Origin: Streptomyces sp. NBC_01217 | GTDB lineage: Bacteria > Actinomycetota > Actinomycetes > Streptomycetales > Streptomycetaceae | Direction of reading: 5' to 3' | DNA: 64,000 nt | Assembly (NCBI RefSeq): GCF_035994185.1 | Contig: NZ_CP108538.1 | Location: 1,922,001-1,986,000 of the forward strand | In this document: positions 1 through 7,996 of the stretch, piece after piece | Position numbering within the stretch: the stretch's first letter is position 1 | Layout of the letters: the number at the start of each line of letters is the position of its first letter | Position numbers and translations under genes: made by a program | The notes under the pieces: generated by a model | The model's database searches: none | Told to the model about the DNA's origin: nothing | The model's input: only the letters and a program-made list of their open reading frames with translations

Positions 1-699
1 GACCACGAGCCCCCGGCACACCTGCCCGTCCCCGCGCATCCTGGCCCCCAGCTCCTCGGCGAGCGACATGAGCGCGCGGCGCTGCCGCTCCCGGTCCAGC
101 TCGTCGCGCGGGAAGGACCGCTCGGCGGCGACCGACCGGGCGGCGGCGTTCGGCTCGACCCTCGTACGGTCGATGCCGTGCGCCCGCTCCCACAGTTCGC
201 GCCCGGTCCGTACGCCGGTGATCCGCTGCAGGGTGCCGAGCGGGGCCGCCGCGATCCGGCCGACGGAGTCGAGCCCGTATCCGCACAGGGTGCGGGCGGT
301 CGCCGCCCCGACGCCGTCCAGCGCGGCGGCCGGCTCGGCCGCGAGGAACGCGGCGCCCCCGCCTCCGGGCACCACGAAGGTCGCACCGGGCGCGGCCCGC
401 CGCGCCGCCATCCGGGCCAGCATCGGGTTCTCGGCCGCCCCGATCACGCAGTCCACACCGTGCAGGGCGAGCGCACGGACCCGGATCACCGAGGCCAGCC
501 CCTTCACATCCCGCCCGAAGTAGCGCAGCGCACCGCGCACATCGACGAGCGCGGCGTCCGGCTCGACCGCCTCCACGATCGGGGTGAACGCACCGAGCAG
601 GGCGAGCAGCCCGGCGTAACCGGCACTGTCCGGGAGGCCGCCGCCGACCTTGCGGAACCGCAGATACAGGAGGCCCGGCTCCTCGTAGGCGTCACTCAT
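1..699 (-). CDS. Y-family DNA polymerase (ImuB/DinB-like), 3' end outside window
   Basis: Partial gene running off the left edge; 233 codons are present. The readable N-terminal part has Y-family palm and finger character: residues Asp-Val-Arg-Gly-Ala-Leu-Arg-Tyr-Phe-Gly in the palm, then a helix-hairpin-helix-like stretch (GVGAATARTLCGYGLDSVGR). In actinobacteria such proteins act with DnaE2 in translesion synthesis; ImuB types lack catalytic acidic residues and bridge DnaE2 to the beta clamp. I cannot tell which type this is because the C-terminus is missing. The start ATG overlaps the dnaE2 stop as ATGA, implying translational coupling and one SOS-type operon. Family is well supported; catalytic competence is not determined. 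Confidence 0.85.
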   Translation of the reverse strand, partial: MSDAYEEPGLLYLRFRKVGGGLPDSAGYAGLLALLGAFTPIVEAVEPDAALVDVRGALRYFGRDVKGLASVIRVRALALHGVDCVIGAAENPMLARMAARRAAPGATFVVPGGGGAAFLAAEPAAALDGVGAATARTLCGYGLDSVGRIAAAPLGTLQRITGVRTGRELWERAHGIDRTRVEPNAAARSVAAERSFPRDELDRERQRRALMSLAEELGARMRGDGQVCRGLVV

Positions 700-3600
700 C
701 CCGCACTCCCCGGGCTCTGGTGCCACAGTTTCCTTCCGGTGGCGACTCCTTCGCCGGGCGGCTGGAGGTCGGACCAGGGGTTCATCTCGTACCCCGTGGG
801 CATCTGGATGCGCCGACCGCCGTCACCACCCCCGGGAGCCTCTTCGGCCGGAGCCTGCGCCAGTCGCGCCGCGACCGCGTCGAGTCCGCCGGTACGCCGC
901 AGCTCGGCCAGTTCCGCCAGATTCCAGGCGGCCTCGCCGACCACGCTGAGACTCCGCGGTCCGCGCCGTTGCACCACTCCGCGCACCAGCAGCAGCCAGG
1001 AGTGGAAGACGGTGTGCGCGCAGGCGGCGTGGCTGTCGTCGAAGAAGGCCAGGTCGACCAGGCCCGTGCCGTCGTCCAGGGTGGTGAAGACGACCCGGCG
1101 GCCGGAGCGGATCGGCGGGGTCTGCGTGGCCGCCTTGGCGCCTGCGACCAGCACGGTCTCCCCGTGCCGTGCCTCGCGCAGCCGCTTGGCGGAGACCGCG
1201 CCGAGCTCCTTCAGGAACGCGTGGTGATCACCCATCAGATGGCGGGAGACGTCCATGCTCAGCACGCCCAGCTCGGCGCTGAGGCGTTCGGCCTCGTTGA
1301 GGTCGGGCAGCCCGATGGAGCCGGTCCGGTGTCCGTCGCCGAGCGGGAGCTGCGCACCGGCGGCGCCGGAACGCGCACCCCGCTGGGCGCGGTGCAGTTC
1401 GGACAGATGAAGCAGCAGATCGCGCCGGTTGGCGCCGAACGCGTCCAGCGCGCCGACCTGGGCCAGCCGTTCGGCGACCGGCTTCGCCGGCCTGGCCCGC
1501 TGCCAGAAGTCCAGCAGCGAGGCGTAGGGCTGCCCGGCCTCGATCCGGGCGACCTCGGCCCCGCTGATGCCATGGACGTCCGAGAGCGCGAGCCGCACCC
1601 CCCACGTCCTGGAGCCCTCCCCCTTACCGGACACCAGTTCGATTCGATGAGTGGCCGCCGACCGGTTCACATCCAACGGCAGCACCGGAACACCACGCCG
1701 CCGCGCGTCCGCGAGCAGCAGCCGCTTGGGATACATCCCCGGGTCATGGGTGAGCAGCCCGGCGTAGAAGGCTGCCGGGTGGTGCGCCTTGAGCCACGCC
1801 GACTGGTACGTCGGTACGGCGAAGGCGACCGCGTGCGCCTTGCAGAAGCCGTACGAGCCGAACGCCTCGATGATCTCCCACGTCCGGGCGATCACTTCGG
1901 CTCCGTACCCCTTCCTCGCCGCCCGCTGGGCGAACTCGGCCTTGATCCGGCCCTGCAGTTCGGGGTCGGAGAGCCCGCGCCGCACCCGGTCGGCCTCGTC
2001 CCGGCCGCAGCCGGTCATGATGTCGATCATCTCGATGATCTGCTCATGGAAGACGACCACCCCGTACGTCTCGCGCAGCGGCCCTTCCAGATCGGGATGC
2101 GGATAGCGCACGGGCGCACGGCCGTGCCGGGCCTCGATGAACGGCCGCACCATGTCGGCGGCGACCGGCCCGGGGCGAAACAGCGAGATGTCGACCACCA
2201 GATCGTCGAAGGTGGCGGGCTGGAGCCTGCCGATCAGATCGCGCTGCCCCGGCGACTCGATCTGGAAGCAGCCCAGCGTCTCGGCGCTCCTGATCAGCCG
2301 GTACGTCTCCGGGTCGCCCTGCGGTACGGCGTCCAGGTCCACGTCCTGGCCGGAGGCCCTCTTGACCTCCGTGATCGCGTGCGCCATCGCCGACTGCATC
2401 CGCACGCCGAGCACATCGAGCTTGAGCAGCCCGAGGTCCTCCACGTCCTCCTTGTCGAACTGCGCCATCGGGAGGGGGGCACCTCCCATGCCCTTAAGGC
2501 TATGGGGGCCTTCGCCGCTGGTGGGCACGACAGGCGTACGGCGCAGCAGCGAGGCGTCCGAGAGGAGCACCCCGCACGGGTGCATGGCGATGCCGCGCGG
2601 CAGGGCGTCCAACGCCTCCACCAGCTCCCAGAGCCGCCCGTACTTCTCCTTCTCCCGCGCCACCTCGCGCAGTTCGGGCAGCTCCTCCATGGCCGCGCGG
2701 GCGTCGCGGGCCCTGATGTGCGGGAAGGCCTTGGCGAGCCGGTCGATCTCGGCCGGGTTCATGGAGAGCGCGGCACCGACGTCCCGGATGGCGTGGCGCA
2801 CCCGGTAGGTCTCGGGCATGGCGACGGTCGCGACCCGCTCGGCGCCGAAGCGCCCGATGATCGTGCGGTAGACGTCGAGCCGGCGGGCGGATTCGACGTC
2901 GATGTCGATGTCGGGCAGCACGAAGCGGCGCTTGGAGAGGAAGCGCTCCATCAGCAGCCCGTGCTCGACGGGGTCGGCGTGGGCGATGCCCAGGAGGTGG
3001 TTGACCAGCGAGCCGGCTCCGGAGCCGCGCGCAGCCACCCTGACCTTCATCTCCCTCACGTCATCGACGACCTGGGCGACCGTCAGGAAGTAGGAGGCGA
3101 AGCCGTGATAGGCGATGATGTCCAGTTCCTGGTGCATCCGCTCCCAGTAGTCGCGCCTGCGGTCGTAGCCGCGCAGCACCATTCCGGCGGCGGCGCGGGA
3201 GGCCAGTACGCGCTGGGCGGTGCGGCGGCCCGCACCGACGAGGTGCGGCTCGGGGAAGTGGACGGTGCCGAGGCCGAGGTCGCCCTCGGGGTCGACGACG
3301 CAGGCGTCGGCGGTGCGCCGGGTCTCCGCGAGCAGCCGTGCTCCGGCATCGCGGCCGAGTCCGGCGGCAAAAGTGATCCGCTCGGCGGTCTCCCGCATCG
3401 CACGGTCGTCCTTGAGCCAGCGCTCACCGCTGTCGAGCGGGGCGCGGCGCGGATCGACGGGGACGAGCCTGCGGGCGGCGTCGAGCACATCGGCGACCGG
3501 GCCCTGACCGGCATCGGCGTACCGGACGGCATTGGTCAGCACGGCCCGCACCCCCTGCTCGGCGGCGAAGCCGACGGTACGGGCGGCGAGCCGCAGCGAT

Positions 3601-4205
3601 CCGGGGCCGGTGCCTTCGCGTCCGTGGTGGACGGCTTCCAGGCGCAGGTCCTCGCCGTAGATCTCCCGCCAGGGCGCGAGCAGCACGGCGGCCCGGTCCG
3701 GGCGGCCCGCGGCCAGCGCCCTGCCGACGTCGGAATCGGGGCCGAGCAGCACGGTGAGCCCTTCGGCGGGCAGCTCGGCCCTGCCGACCATGGGCTGTCC
3801 GGCACCGGCGGACACGGGTGCGGAGGCATGGGCGGCGGTGACAAGACAGCACAGCTCCGCCCAGCCCTGCGCACCGTCCCGGGCGAGGAAGGTGACCCGG
3901 GGTGCGGATTCATCGACAAAGGCACCCCCGCGGACCGGGGTGCGCAGTCGATGCGTACGCCCGTCCCCTCCCGTACGCTCCGCCGCCGCAGGCCCCACCG
4001 CGAGCCCCACTCCGAAGAGCGGCCGCACCCCGGCCCTCTCGCAGGCCTTGGCAAAGCGGACCGCACCCGCGAGCGTGTCGCGATCGGTCAGCGCGAGGGC
4101 GTCCATCCCCCGCTCCGCGGCGCGCTCCGCCAGCCGCTCCGGGTGCGAGGCCCCGTATCGCAGGGAGAACCCGGAAACGGTATGCAGATGCGTGAACCCT
4201 GGCAT
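696..4205 (-). CDS. dnaE2: error-prone DNA polymerase DnaE2
   Basis: 1169 residues, normal for DnaE2. It opens with a PHP domain (HLHTVS near residue 5) and carries the C-family polymerase catalytic motif PDIDIDVES, followed by the helix-hairpin-helix and OB-fold C-terminus. DnaE2 is an accessory alpha subunit for mutagenic translesion synthesis, working with the Y-family protein encoded next (ATGA overlap). I chose ATG 4205 because AGGAGG sits six bases upstream and the PHP motif begins at once; an open frame continues 94 codons further upstream but without family character. A LexA-like box lies about 60 bases before the start, so SOS induction is likely. Recognised family; damage-inducible role is inferred. 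Confidence 0.95.
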   Translation of the reverse strand: MPGFTHLHTVSGFSLRYGASHPERLAERAAERGMDALALTDRDTLAGAVRFAKACERAGVRPLFGVGLAVGPAAAERTGGDGRTHRLRTPVRGGAFVDESAPRVTFLARDGAQGWAELCCLVTAAHASAPVSAGAGQPMVGRAELPAEGLTVLLGPDSDVGRALAAGRPDRAAVLLAPWREIYGEDLRLEAVHHGREGTGPGSLRLAARTVGFAAEQGVRAVLTNAVRYADAGQGPVADVLDAARRLVPVDPRRAPLDSGERWLKDDRAMRETAERITFAAGLGRDAGARLLAETRRTADACVVDPEGDLGLGTVHFPEPHLVGAGRRTAQRVLASRAAAGMVLRGYDRRRDYWERMHQELDIIAYHGFASYFLTVAQVVDDVREMKVRVAARGSGAGSLVNHLLGIAHADPVEHGLLMERFLSKRRFVLPDIDIDVESARRLDVYRTIIGRFGAERVATVAMPETYRVRHAIRDVGAALSMNPAEIDRLAKAFPHIRARDARAAMEELPELREVAREKEKYGRLWELVEALDALPRGIAMHPCGVLLSDASLLRRTPVVPTSGEGPHSLKGMGGAPLPMAQFDKEDVEDLGLLKLDVLGVRMQSAMAHAITEVKRASGQDVDLDAVPQGDPETYRLIRSAETLGCFQIESPGQRDLIGRLQPATFDDLVVDISLFRPGPVAADMVRPFIEARHGRAPVRYPHPDLEGPLRETYGVVVFHEQIIEMIDIMTGCGRDEADRVRRGLSDPELQGRIKAEFAQRAARKGYGAEVIARTWEIIEAFGSYGFCKAHAVAFAVPTYQSAWLKAHHPAAFYAGLLTHDPGMYPKRLLLADARRRGVPVLPLDVNRSAATHRIELVSGKGEGSRTWGVRLALSDVHGISGAEVARIEAGQPYASLLDFWQRARPAKPVAERLAQVGALDAFGANRRDLLLHLSELHRAQRGARSGAAGAQLPLGDGHRTGSIGLPDLNEAERLSAELGVLSMDVSRHLMGDHHAFLKELGAVSAKRLREARHGETVLVAGAKAATQTPPIRSGRRVVFTTLDDGTGLVDLAFFDDSHAACAHTVFHSWLLLVRGVVQRRGPRSLSVVGEAAWNLAELAELRRTGGLDAVAARLAQAPAEEAPGGGDGGRRIQMPTGYEMNPWSDLQPPGEGVATGRKLWHQSPGSAG

Positions 4206-4264
4206 CCGCACCTCCTGGACCGATCCGCACTCACCCCCCCTCGCTCCCCACCATAGACCAAGTT

Positions 4265-4280
4265 TCGAACATTCGTGCGA
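4265..4280 (-). promoter_or_regulatory. LexA-like SOS box upstream of dnaE2
   Basis: On the minus strand the site reads TCGCACGAATGTTCGA. The actinobacterial LexA consensus is TCGAAC-N4-GTTCGA, so one of twelve defined positions differs. It lies about 60 bases upstream of the dnaE2 start codon, where repression of the mutasome operon would be expected. Seen directly; LexA binding is inferred. Confidence 0.6.
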
Positions 4281-4525
4281 TACCCGAAGCGCGGACGACG
4301 CCGGAGCACTCCTCGGCGCCGACACTCCACGATGTGCCCGGCGGTCCGCCGCGGTGCGCCTCCTCCACGGACCAGGACTCCCGGGACCAGGACTCCCGCC
4401 TCGATGCCGCGCCGGGCAGCGGGCTCCGCGAAGTGCGGCGAAGCGTCTGCACACGGCACTGTCACCGACGTGCCATACGATGCGCACATCTGTTCACAAC
4501 CCTTCCGTTTGAGGATGCTCACGTC

Positions 4526-5409
4526 ATGGTTCTCGGTGTCACGTCCCGTTCCCTGCGCGGTATATCCGCTGCCATAGCCCTGCTCTCGGTCGGAGCAGTG
4601 GGGTGCTCCGAAGCGCTCGACGACGCGAAGGCCGGTGCCAAGAAGGTGGTTCGCCAGCGATCGGTCTTCTCGCTCGCGACCGGCGACTGCTGCAACCCGA
4701 ACAGTGGCGCGCCCGAGAGCGAGGAGATCAGCGTCGAGATCGTGCCGTGCAAGGAACCGCACGAGGGCCAGGTCGTCGGTGAGTTCAAGATCGACGGGCA
4801 GTCGGCGTACCCCGGTGCGGACCGAACCGAACCGCGCAGATCGCCGACGAACGATGCCCGGTCGAGGCGCAGAGGTTCACCCCCGACACCTGGGCCCTGC
4901 CCAAGGGCGTCGATGTCTACTACTACTACCCCACCAAGGGGAGCTGGGCGACCGGCGATCGGGCCGTGAGCTGCACGTACTCCAAGGAAGCGGGCACGTT
5001 CTCCGGTTCACTGAAGAGCGATTCCCTGAACGCCGACCAGCTCGCGTACCTGAAGGGTTCGAACGCCGTCTACGACGCCCTGTGGATGAACCAGCCCGAA
5101 GCGGATGACGTCGAGAGCGACTTCACCGGCTACAAGAAGCAGGCCAAAGCCGTTGCCGCCGCGCTCCGCACCCACCTCAAGGCTCTGAAGAGCATGCAGC
5201 AGCCGGAGACCGTCAAGCTCCGTGCACGGCTGGAGGAGACCGCCGATGCGTGGGAAAAGGCCGCCTCGGCCAGTGACACGGACGCCTTCTACCTCTCCTA
5301 CGACCGGGCCTTCACCGGCATCGACCCGGACAAGACGGTCGCCGCCCGCAAGGAGCTGAAGCTCGCCACCACCGTCCCGGCCGACCAGGCCGAGGTCTGG
5401 GCCGGCTGA
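4526..5409 (+). pseudogene. septum-formation family lipoprotein, frameshifted
   Basis: The reading frame from ATG 4526 starts with a lipoprotein signal ending in a lipobox-like AVGC, then VFSLATGDCC and VPCKEPHEGQVVGEF, typical of the septum_form family of secreted actinobacterial proteins. The frame is lost between about 4815 and 4845; the protein continues one frame over (ADERCPVEAQRFTPDTW, then a C-terminal region to the stop at 5409). The change fits loss of one base or gain of two. Both halves are collinear with one approximately 293-residue protein, so this is either a recent pseudogene or a sequencing error. The ancestral product would be an exported lipoprotein of unknown exact role. 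Confidence 0.7.
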
Positions 5410-5472
5410 CCCGGTCGGATCACGCCGTACAGCCGGGCTCCTGCCGGACGGCGGGGACACCGGAGTGCCACG

Positions 5473-5498
5473 GCCCAGCGGTCAGGACGCCGCTGGGC
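5473..5498. terminator. hairpin between convergent genes
   Basis: Inverted repeat GCCCAGCGG / CCGCTGGGC with an 8-base loop, between the convergent lipoprotein gene (ends 5409) and phoX-like gene (ends 5537). A second repeat, GGCACCGCC (5496-5504) / GGCGGTGCC (5529-5537), overlaps it and the phoX stop codon. Probably a bidirectional terminator. Confidence 0.4.
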
Positions 5499-5536
5499 AC
5501 CGCCCCGTCCAGAGGCGGCGCCCAGCAGGGCGGTGC

Positions 5537-6697
5537 CTACGCCCGGAAGGGGCCGGTCACCTCGTACGTGATGCCGGCGGACGAGCTGCCGGTCGTACCG
5601 CGCTGGCTGGAGAAGTACAGCCGCTTGCCGTCGGGCGAGAAGGCCGGTCCGGTGATCTCGGAGGCGGACTGGCCGGTGATCCGCAGGAAGGGAGCCACCA
5701 CGTCGTCGGGCGTGATGATGCAGATCTCCATGTTGCCGCCGTCCTCGGCGACGAACAGGTCACCGGAGGCGGAGCCGGTGACGTTGTCGACACCGGTCAG
5801 CGGGGCACCGCCGCCCACCACCAGCGAGTCGTCGTAGGCGAGTTCGTAGGTGTCCGTGGCCAGGTTGACCTGCCAGACCCGGTTGTCGCCCTTGGTGGTG
5901 AACCAGACGGTGTCGTTCGAGTAGTGGCAGCCCTCACCGCCGTTGAACCGCTTGGCGCCGGAGACCTGGTCACGGGTCACGGTCGGGGCGCCATCCGGGT
6001 CCGGCACGGTCGCCCAGGTGAACGAGCCGGAGGTGGCGGTGCCGGCCTTCAGCACCTGGAGCGTGCCGGAGGACAGGTTGCCCCAGGTCGCCGGGATGAA
6101 GCGGTAGAAGCAGCCGCTGGTCTCGTCCTCGGTCAGGTAGATCACCTTGCGGACCGGGTCGGCCGCGGCCGCCTCGTGCTTGAACCTGCCCATCGCGTCC
6201 CGGCGGACGGCCGCGTTCACACCCCACGGGTCGCTCTCGTACACGTACCCGAGGCTGACCTCCTCGCAGGAGAGCCAGGTGTTCCACGGTGTGGCGCCAC
6301 CCGCACAGTTCTGCCGGGTGCTGGAGAGGATCCGGTACGCGCCGGTGATCGCGCCGGTCGACGAGAACTTGACCGCGCTCGCGCCGCCGGAGGGATTGAT
6401 CTCCGAGTTGGAGACGTAGATCCAGCCGGTGCCGTCGGCGAAGCAGGCACCGCCGTCAGGGGCGTTGTGCCAGGTGTAGTTGGTGGAGCCGACCTTCTGG
6501 CCGGACCGGGCGATGACCCTGCTGGCGAACCCGGCAGGCAACTGTACGCCGTTGGCATCCGCGGCACCCAGTGCCCCGTAGGGGCCGGAACCGGGCTGGG
6601 CCGGGGCCGCGTAGGCGGCCCCGTGCATCAGGGTTCCGCCGAAGGCCACGGCCGAACCGCCGATGACTGCTCCACGAAGGAAATTGCGACGTTCCAC
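5537..6697 (-). CDS. PhoX-like (DUF839) Tat-exported protein
   Basis: 386 residues. It starts with a twin-arginine signal (ERRNFLRGA at residues 2-10, hydrophobic stretch, AYA-AP cleavage region near residue 30). The body is a PhoX/DUF839 beta-propeller: NTWLSCEE, EDETSGCFYRFIP, NGGEGCHYSNDTVWFTTKGDNRVWQV and VAEDGGNMEICII are characteristic. PhoX proteins are calcium-dependent phosphomonoesterases secreted in folded form; this is a short member, so alkaline phosphatase activity is plausible but not certain. It is divergent from the alpha/beta hydrolase gene and convergent with the lipoprotein gene. Confidence 0.85.
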   Translation of the reverse strand: MERRNFLRGAVIGGSAVAFGGTLMHGAAYAAPAQPGSGPYGALGAADANGVQLPAGFASRVIARSGQKVGSTNYTWHNAPDGGACFADGTGWIYVSNSEINPSGGASAVKFSSTGAITGAYRILSSTRQNCAGGATPWNTWLSCEEVSLGYVYESDPWGVNAAVRRDAMGRFKHEAAAADPVRKVIYLTEDETSGCFYRFIPATWGNLSSGTLQVLKAGTATSGSFTWATVPDPDGAPTVTRDQVSGAKRFNGGEGCHYSNDTVWFTTKGDNRVWQVNLATDTYELAYDDSLVVGGGAPLTGVDNVTGSASGDLFVAEDGGNMEICIITPDDVVAPFLRITGQSASEITGPAFSPDGKRLYFSSQRGTTGSSSAGITYEVTGPFRA

Positions 6698-6773
6698 TTG
6701 TCACTCCAGGGGAGGTGGTGACTTGCCCGGCACCGGTCGGCGGCGGGGTCGCACGCTTCCGGAAGGTAGGAGT

Positions 6774-6795
6774 GACGAATTGACAGGGTGTGAAC
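6774..6795 (-). promoter_or_regulatory. weak PHO-box-like repeat upstream of phoX-like gene
   Basis: In the 337-base divergent gap 6698-7034 the minus strand carries GTTCACACCCT directly followed by GTCAATTCGTC. The first unit keeps the GTTCAC core of Streptomyces PhoP direct repeats; the second matches poorly. Position is sensible for phosphate control of a PhoX gene, but the match is weak. I recognise nothing else in the gap. Confidence 0.25.
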
Positions 6796-7034
6796 ACCGA
6801 GACATCCCGAGATGATGAGCGCATGCCACCCGTATCGCTGAGCCGCATCCCAAGAACGGGCGTGAACCCACCCTCCCCGGATCCGGCACCCACTGGAAGG
6901 ACGGCTCCGCGCCCCCAGCCCGGTCCTCACCGTTTCCCGACGCACAGTCCCGGTAAGTGCTCTGATGGGCCATCATCGAACCGGGCGGGAAAAGTTGGGC
7001 ACGCGGTGCCCGCACCACACGGAGGAGGCGTCAA

Positions 7035-7910
7035 GTGCGTAGTCGGGTGCGCGCAACGGACGGGCGGCAGCTGGTGGTGGAGCGTCTGGGGGATCCACGC
7101 GGCAGACCGGTCTTCCTGCTGCACGGAATGCCCGGCAGCAGGCTCGGTCCGGCTCCGCGCGGCATGGTGCTGTACCAGCGCAAGACACAGCTGATCACCT
7201 ACGACCGGCCGGGCTACGGCGACTCGGACCGGCTGCCGGGCCGCTGTGTCGCCGATGTCGTTCAGGACGTACGGGCCATCGCGGACCACCTCGGCCTCGA
7301 CCGGTTCGCCGTGGTGGGCCGGTCCGGTGGCGCCCCGCACGCCCTGGCCTGCGCCGCGCTGATGCCCGAGCGGGTCACGCGTACCGCCGCGCTGGTCGGG
7401 CTTGCCCCCCGGGACGCGGACGGTCTCGACTGGTTCGACGGGATGGCCGCCTCCAATGTGCTGGCGTACTCCACCGCCGTGGCCGACCCGGACGGGCTCG
7501 CGGAGTCGTTCATCTCACGGTCCGCGGTGATCAGGAAGAACCCGGTCCGGCTCATCGACGATCTGCGCCGGGAACTGACCGACTCCGACCGGATGGTGGT
7601 CAACGACGCCGGGGTCCGCACCATGCTGCTGCGCAACTTCCGTGAGGGGCTGCGCACTTCGGCATGGGGCTGGATCGACGACGCGATCGCGTTCAGCCAT
7701 CCATGGGGGTTCGATCCTGCGGACATCACGGGTCCGGTGATGCTGTGGCACGGCGAGAAGGACGTCTTCTCGCCGGTGGGCCACTCCCGCTGGCTGGCCG
7801 AGCGCATCCCGAACTCCACCGTCGTGGTGGAACCGACGGCCGCGCACTTCGACGCGCTGCACGCCCTGCCCAGGATCCTCAACTGGCTGCTGGAGCCGAC
7901 CGCAGGCTGA
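7035..7910 (+). CDS. alpha/beta-fold hydrolase
   Basis: 291 residues from GTG 7035, with GGAGGAGG 7-14 bases upstream. Fold landmarks: oxyanion loop LLHGMPGS (residues 28-35), nucleophile elbow GRSGG (Ser97), acid DV in HGEKDVFSP, and the catalytic histidine in AAHFDALH near the C-terminus. The triad is complete, so an active serine hydrolase (esterase, epoxide-hydrolase-like or peptidase-like) is expected; substrate is unknown. It lacks a signal peptide and is therefore cytoplasmic. It stands alone, divergent from the phoX-like gene, and ends at a strong hairpin terminator. Confidence 0.85.
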   Translation: MRSRVRATDGRQLVVERLGDPRGRPVFLLHGMPGSRLGPAPRGMVLYQRKTQLITYDRPGYGDSDRLPGRCVADVVQDVRAIADHLGLDRFAVVGRSGGAPHALACAALMPERVTRTAALVGLAPRDADGLDWFDGMAASNVLAYSTAVADPDGLAESFISRSAVIRKNPVRLIDDLRRELTDSDRMVVNDAGVRTMLLRNFREGLRTSAWGWIDDAIAFSHPWGFDPADITGPVMLWHGEKDVFSPVGHSRWLAERIPNSTVVVEPTAAHFDALHALPRILNWLLEPTAG

Positions 7911-7927
7911 GGCACGGCCCCGGGAGG

Positions 7928-7961
7928 GCGGGAGCGTCCGGTGGCGGCCGGACGCTCCCGC
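7928..7961. terminator. bidirectional hairpin terminator
   Basis: Perfect 14-base stem (GCGGGAGCGTCCGG and its complement) with a 6-base loop, between the stops of the convergent hydrolase gene (7910) and fxsT (7997). No U-run on either strand, as is common in Streptomyces. Confidence 0.75.
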
Positions 7962-7996
7962 GGCTCAGAGGGACCGGCAATCGGTGCCGGTCGCTC

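Noticed and set aside
720..4256. 1178-codon open frame on the plus strand opposite dnaE2
   Set aside because: Composition is a mirror of the dnaE2 codons, no motif of any family, no ribosome site; dnaE2 on the other strand is unmistakable.
6790..7194. 134-codon frame crossing the start of the hydrolase gene
   Set aside because: Overlaps a well-supported gene in another frame, no ribosome site and no similarity.
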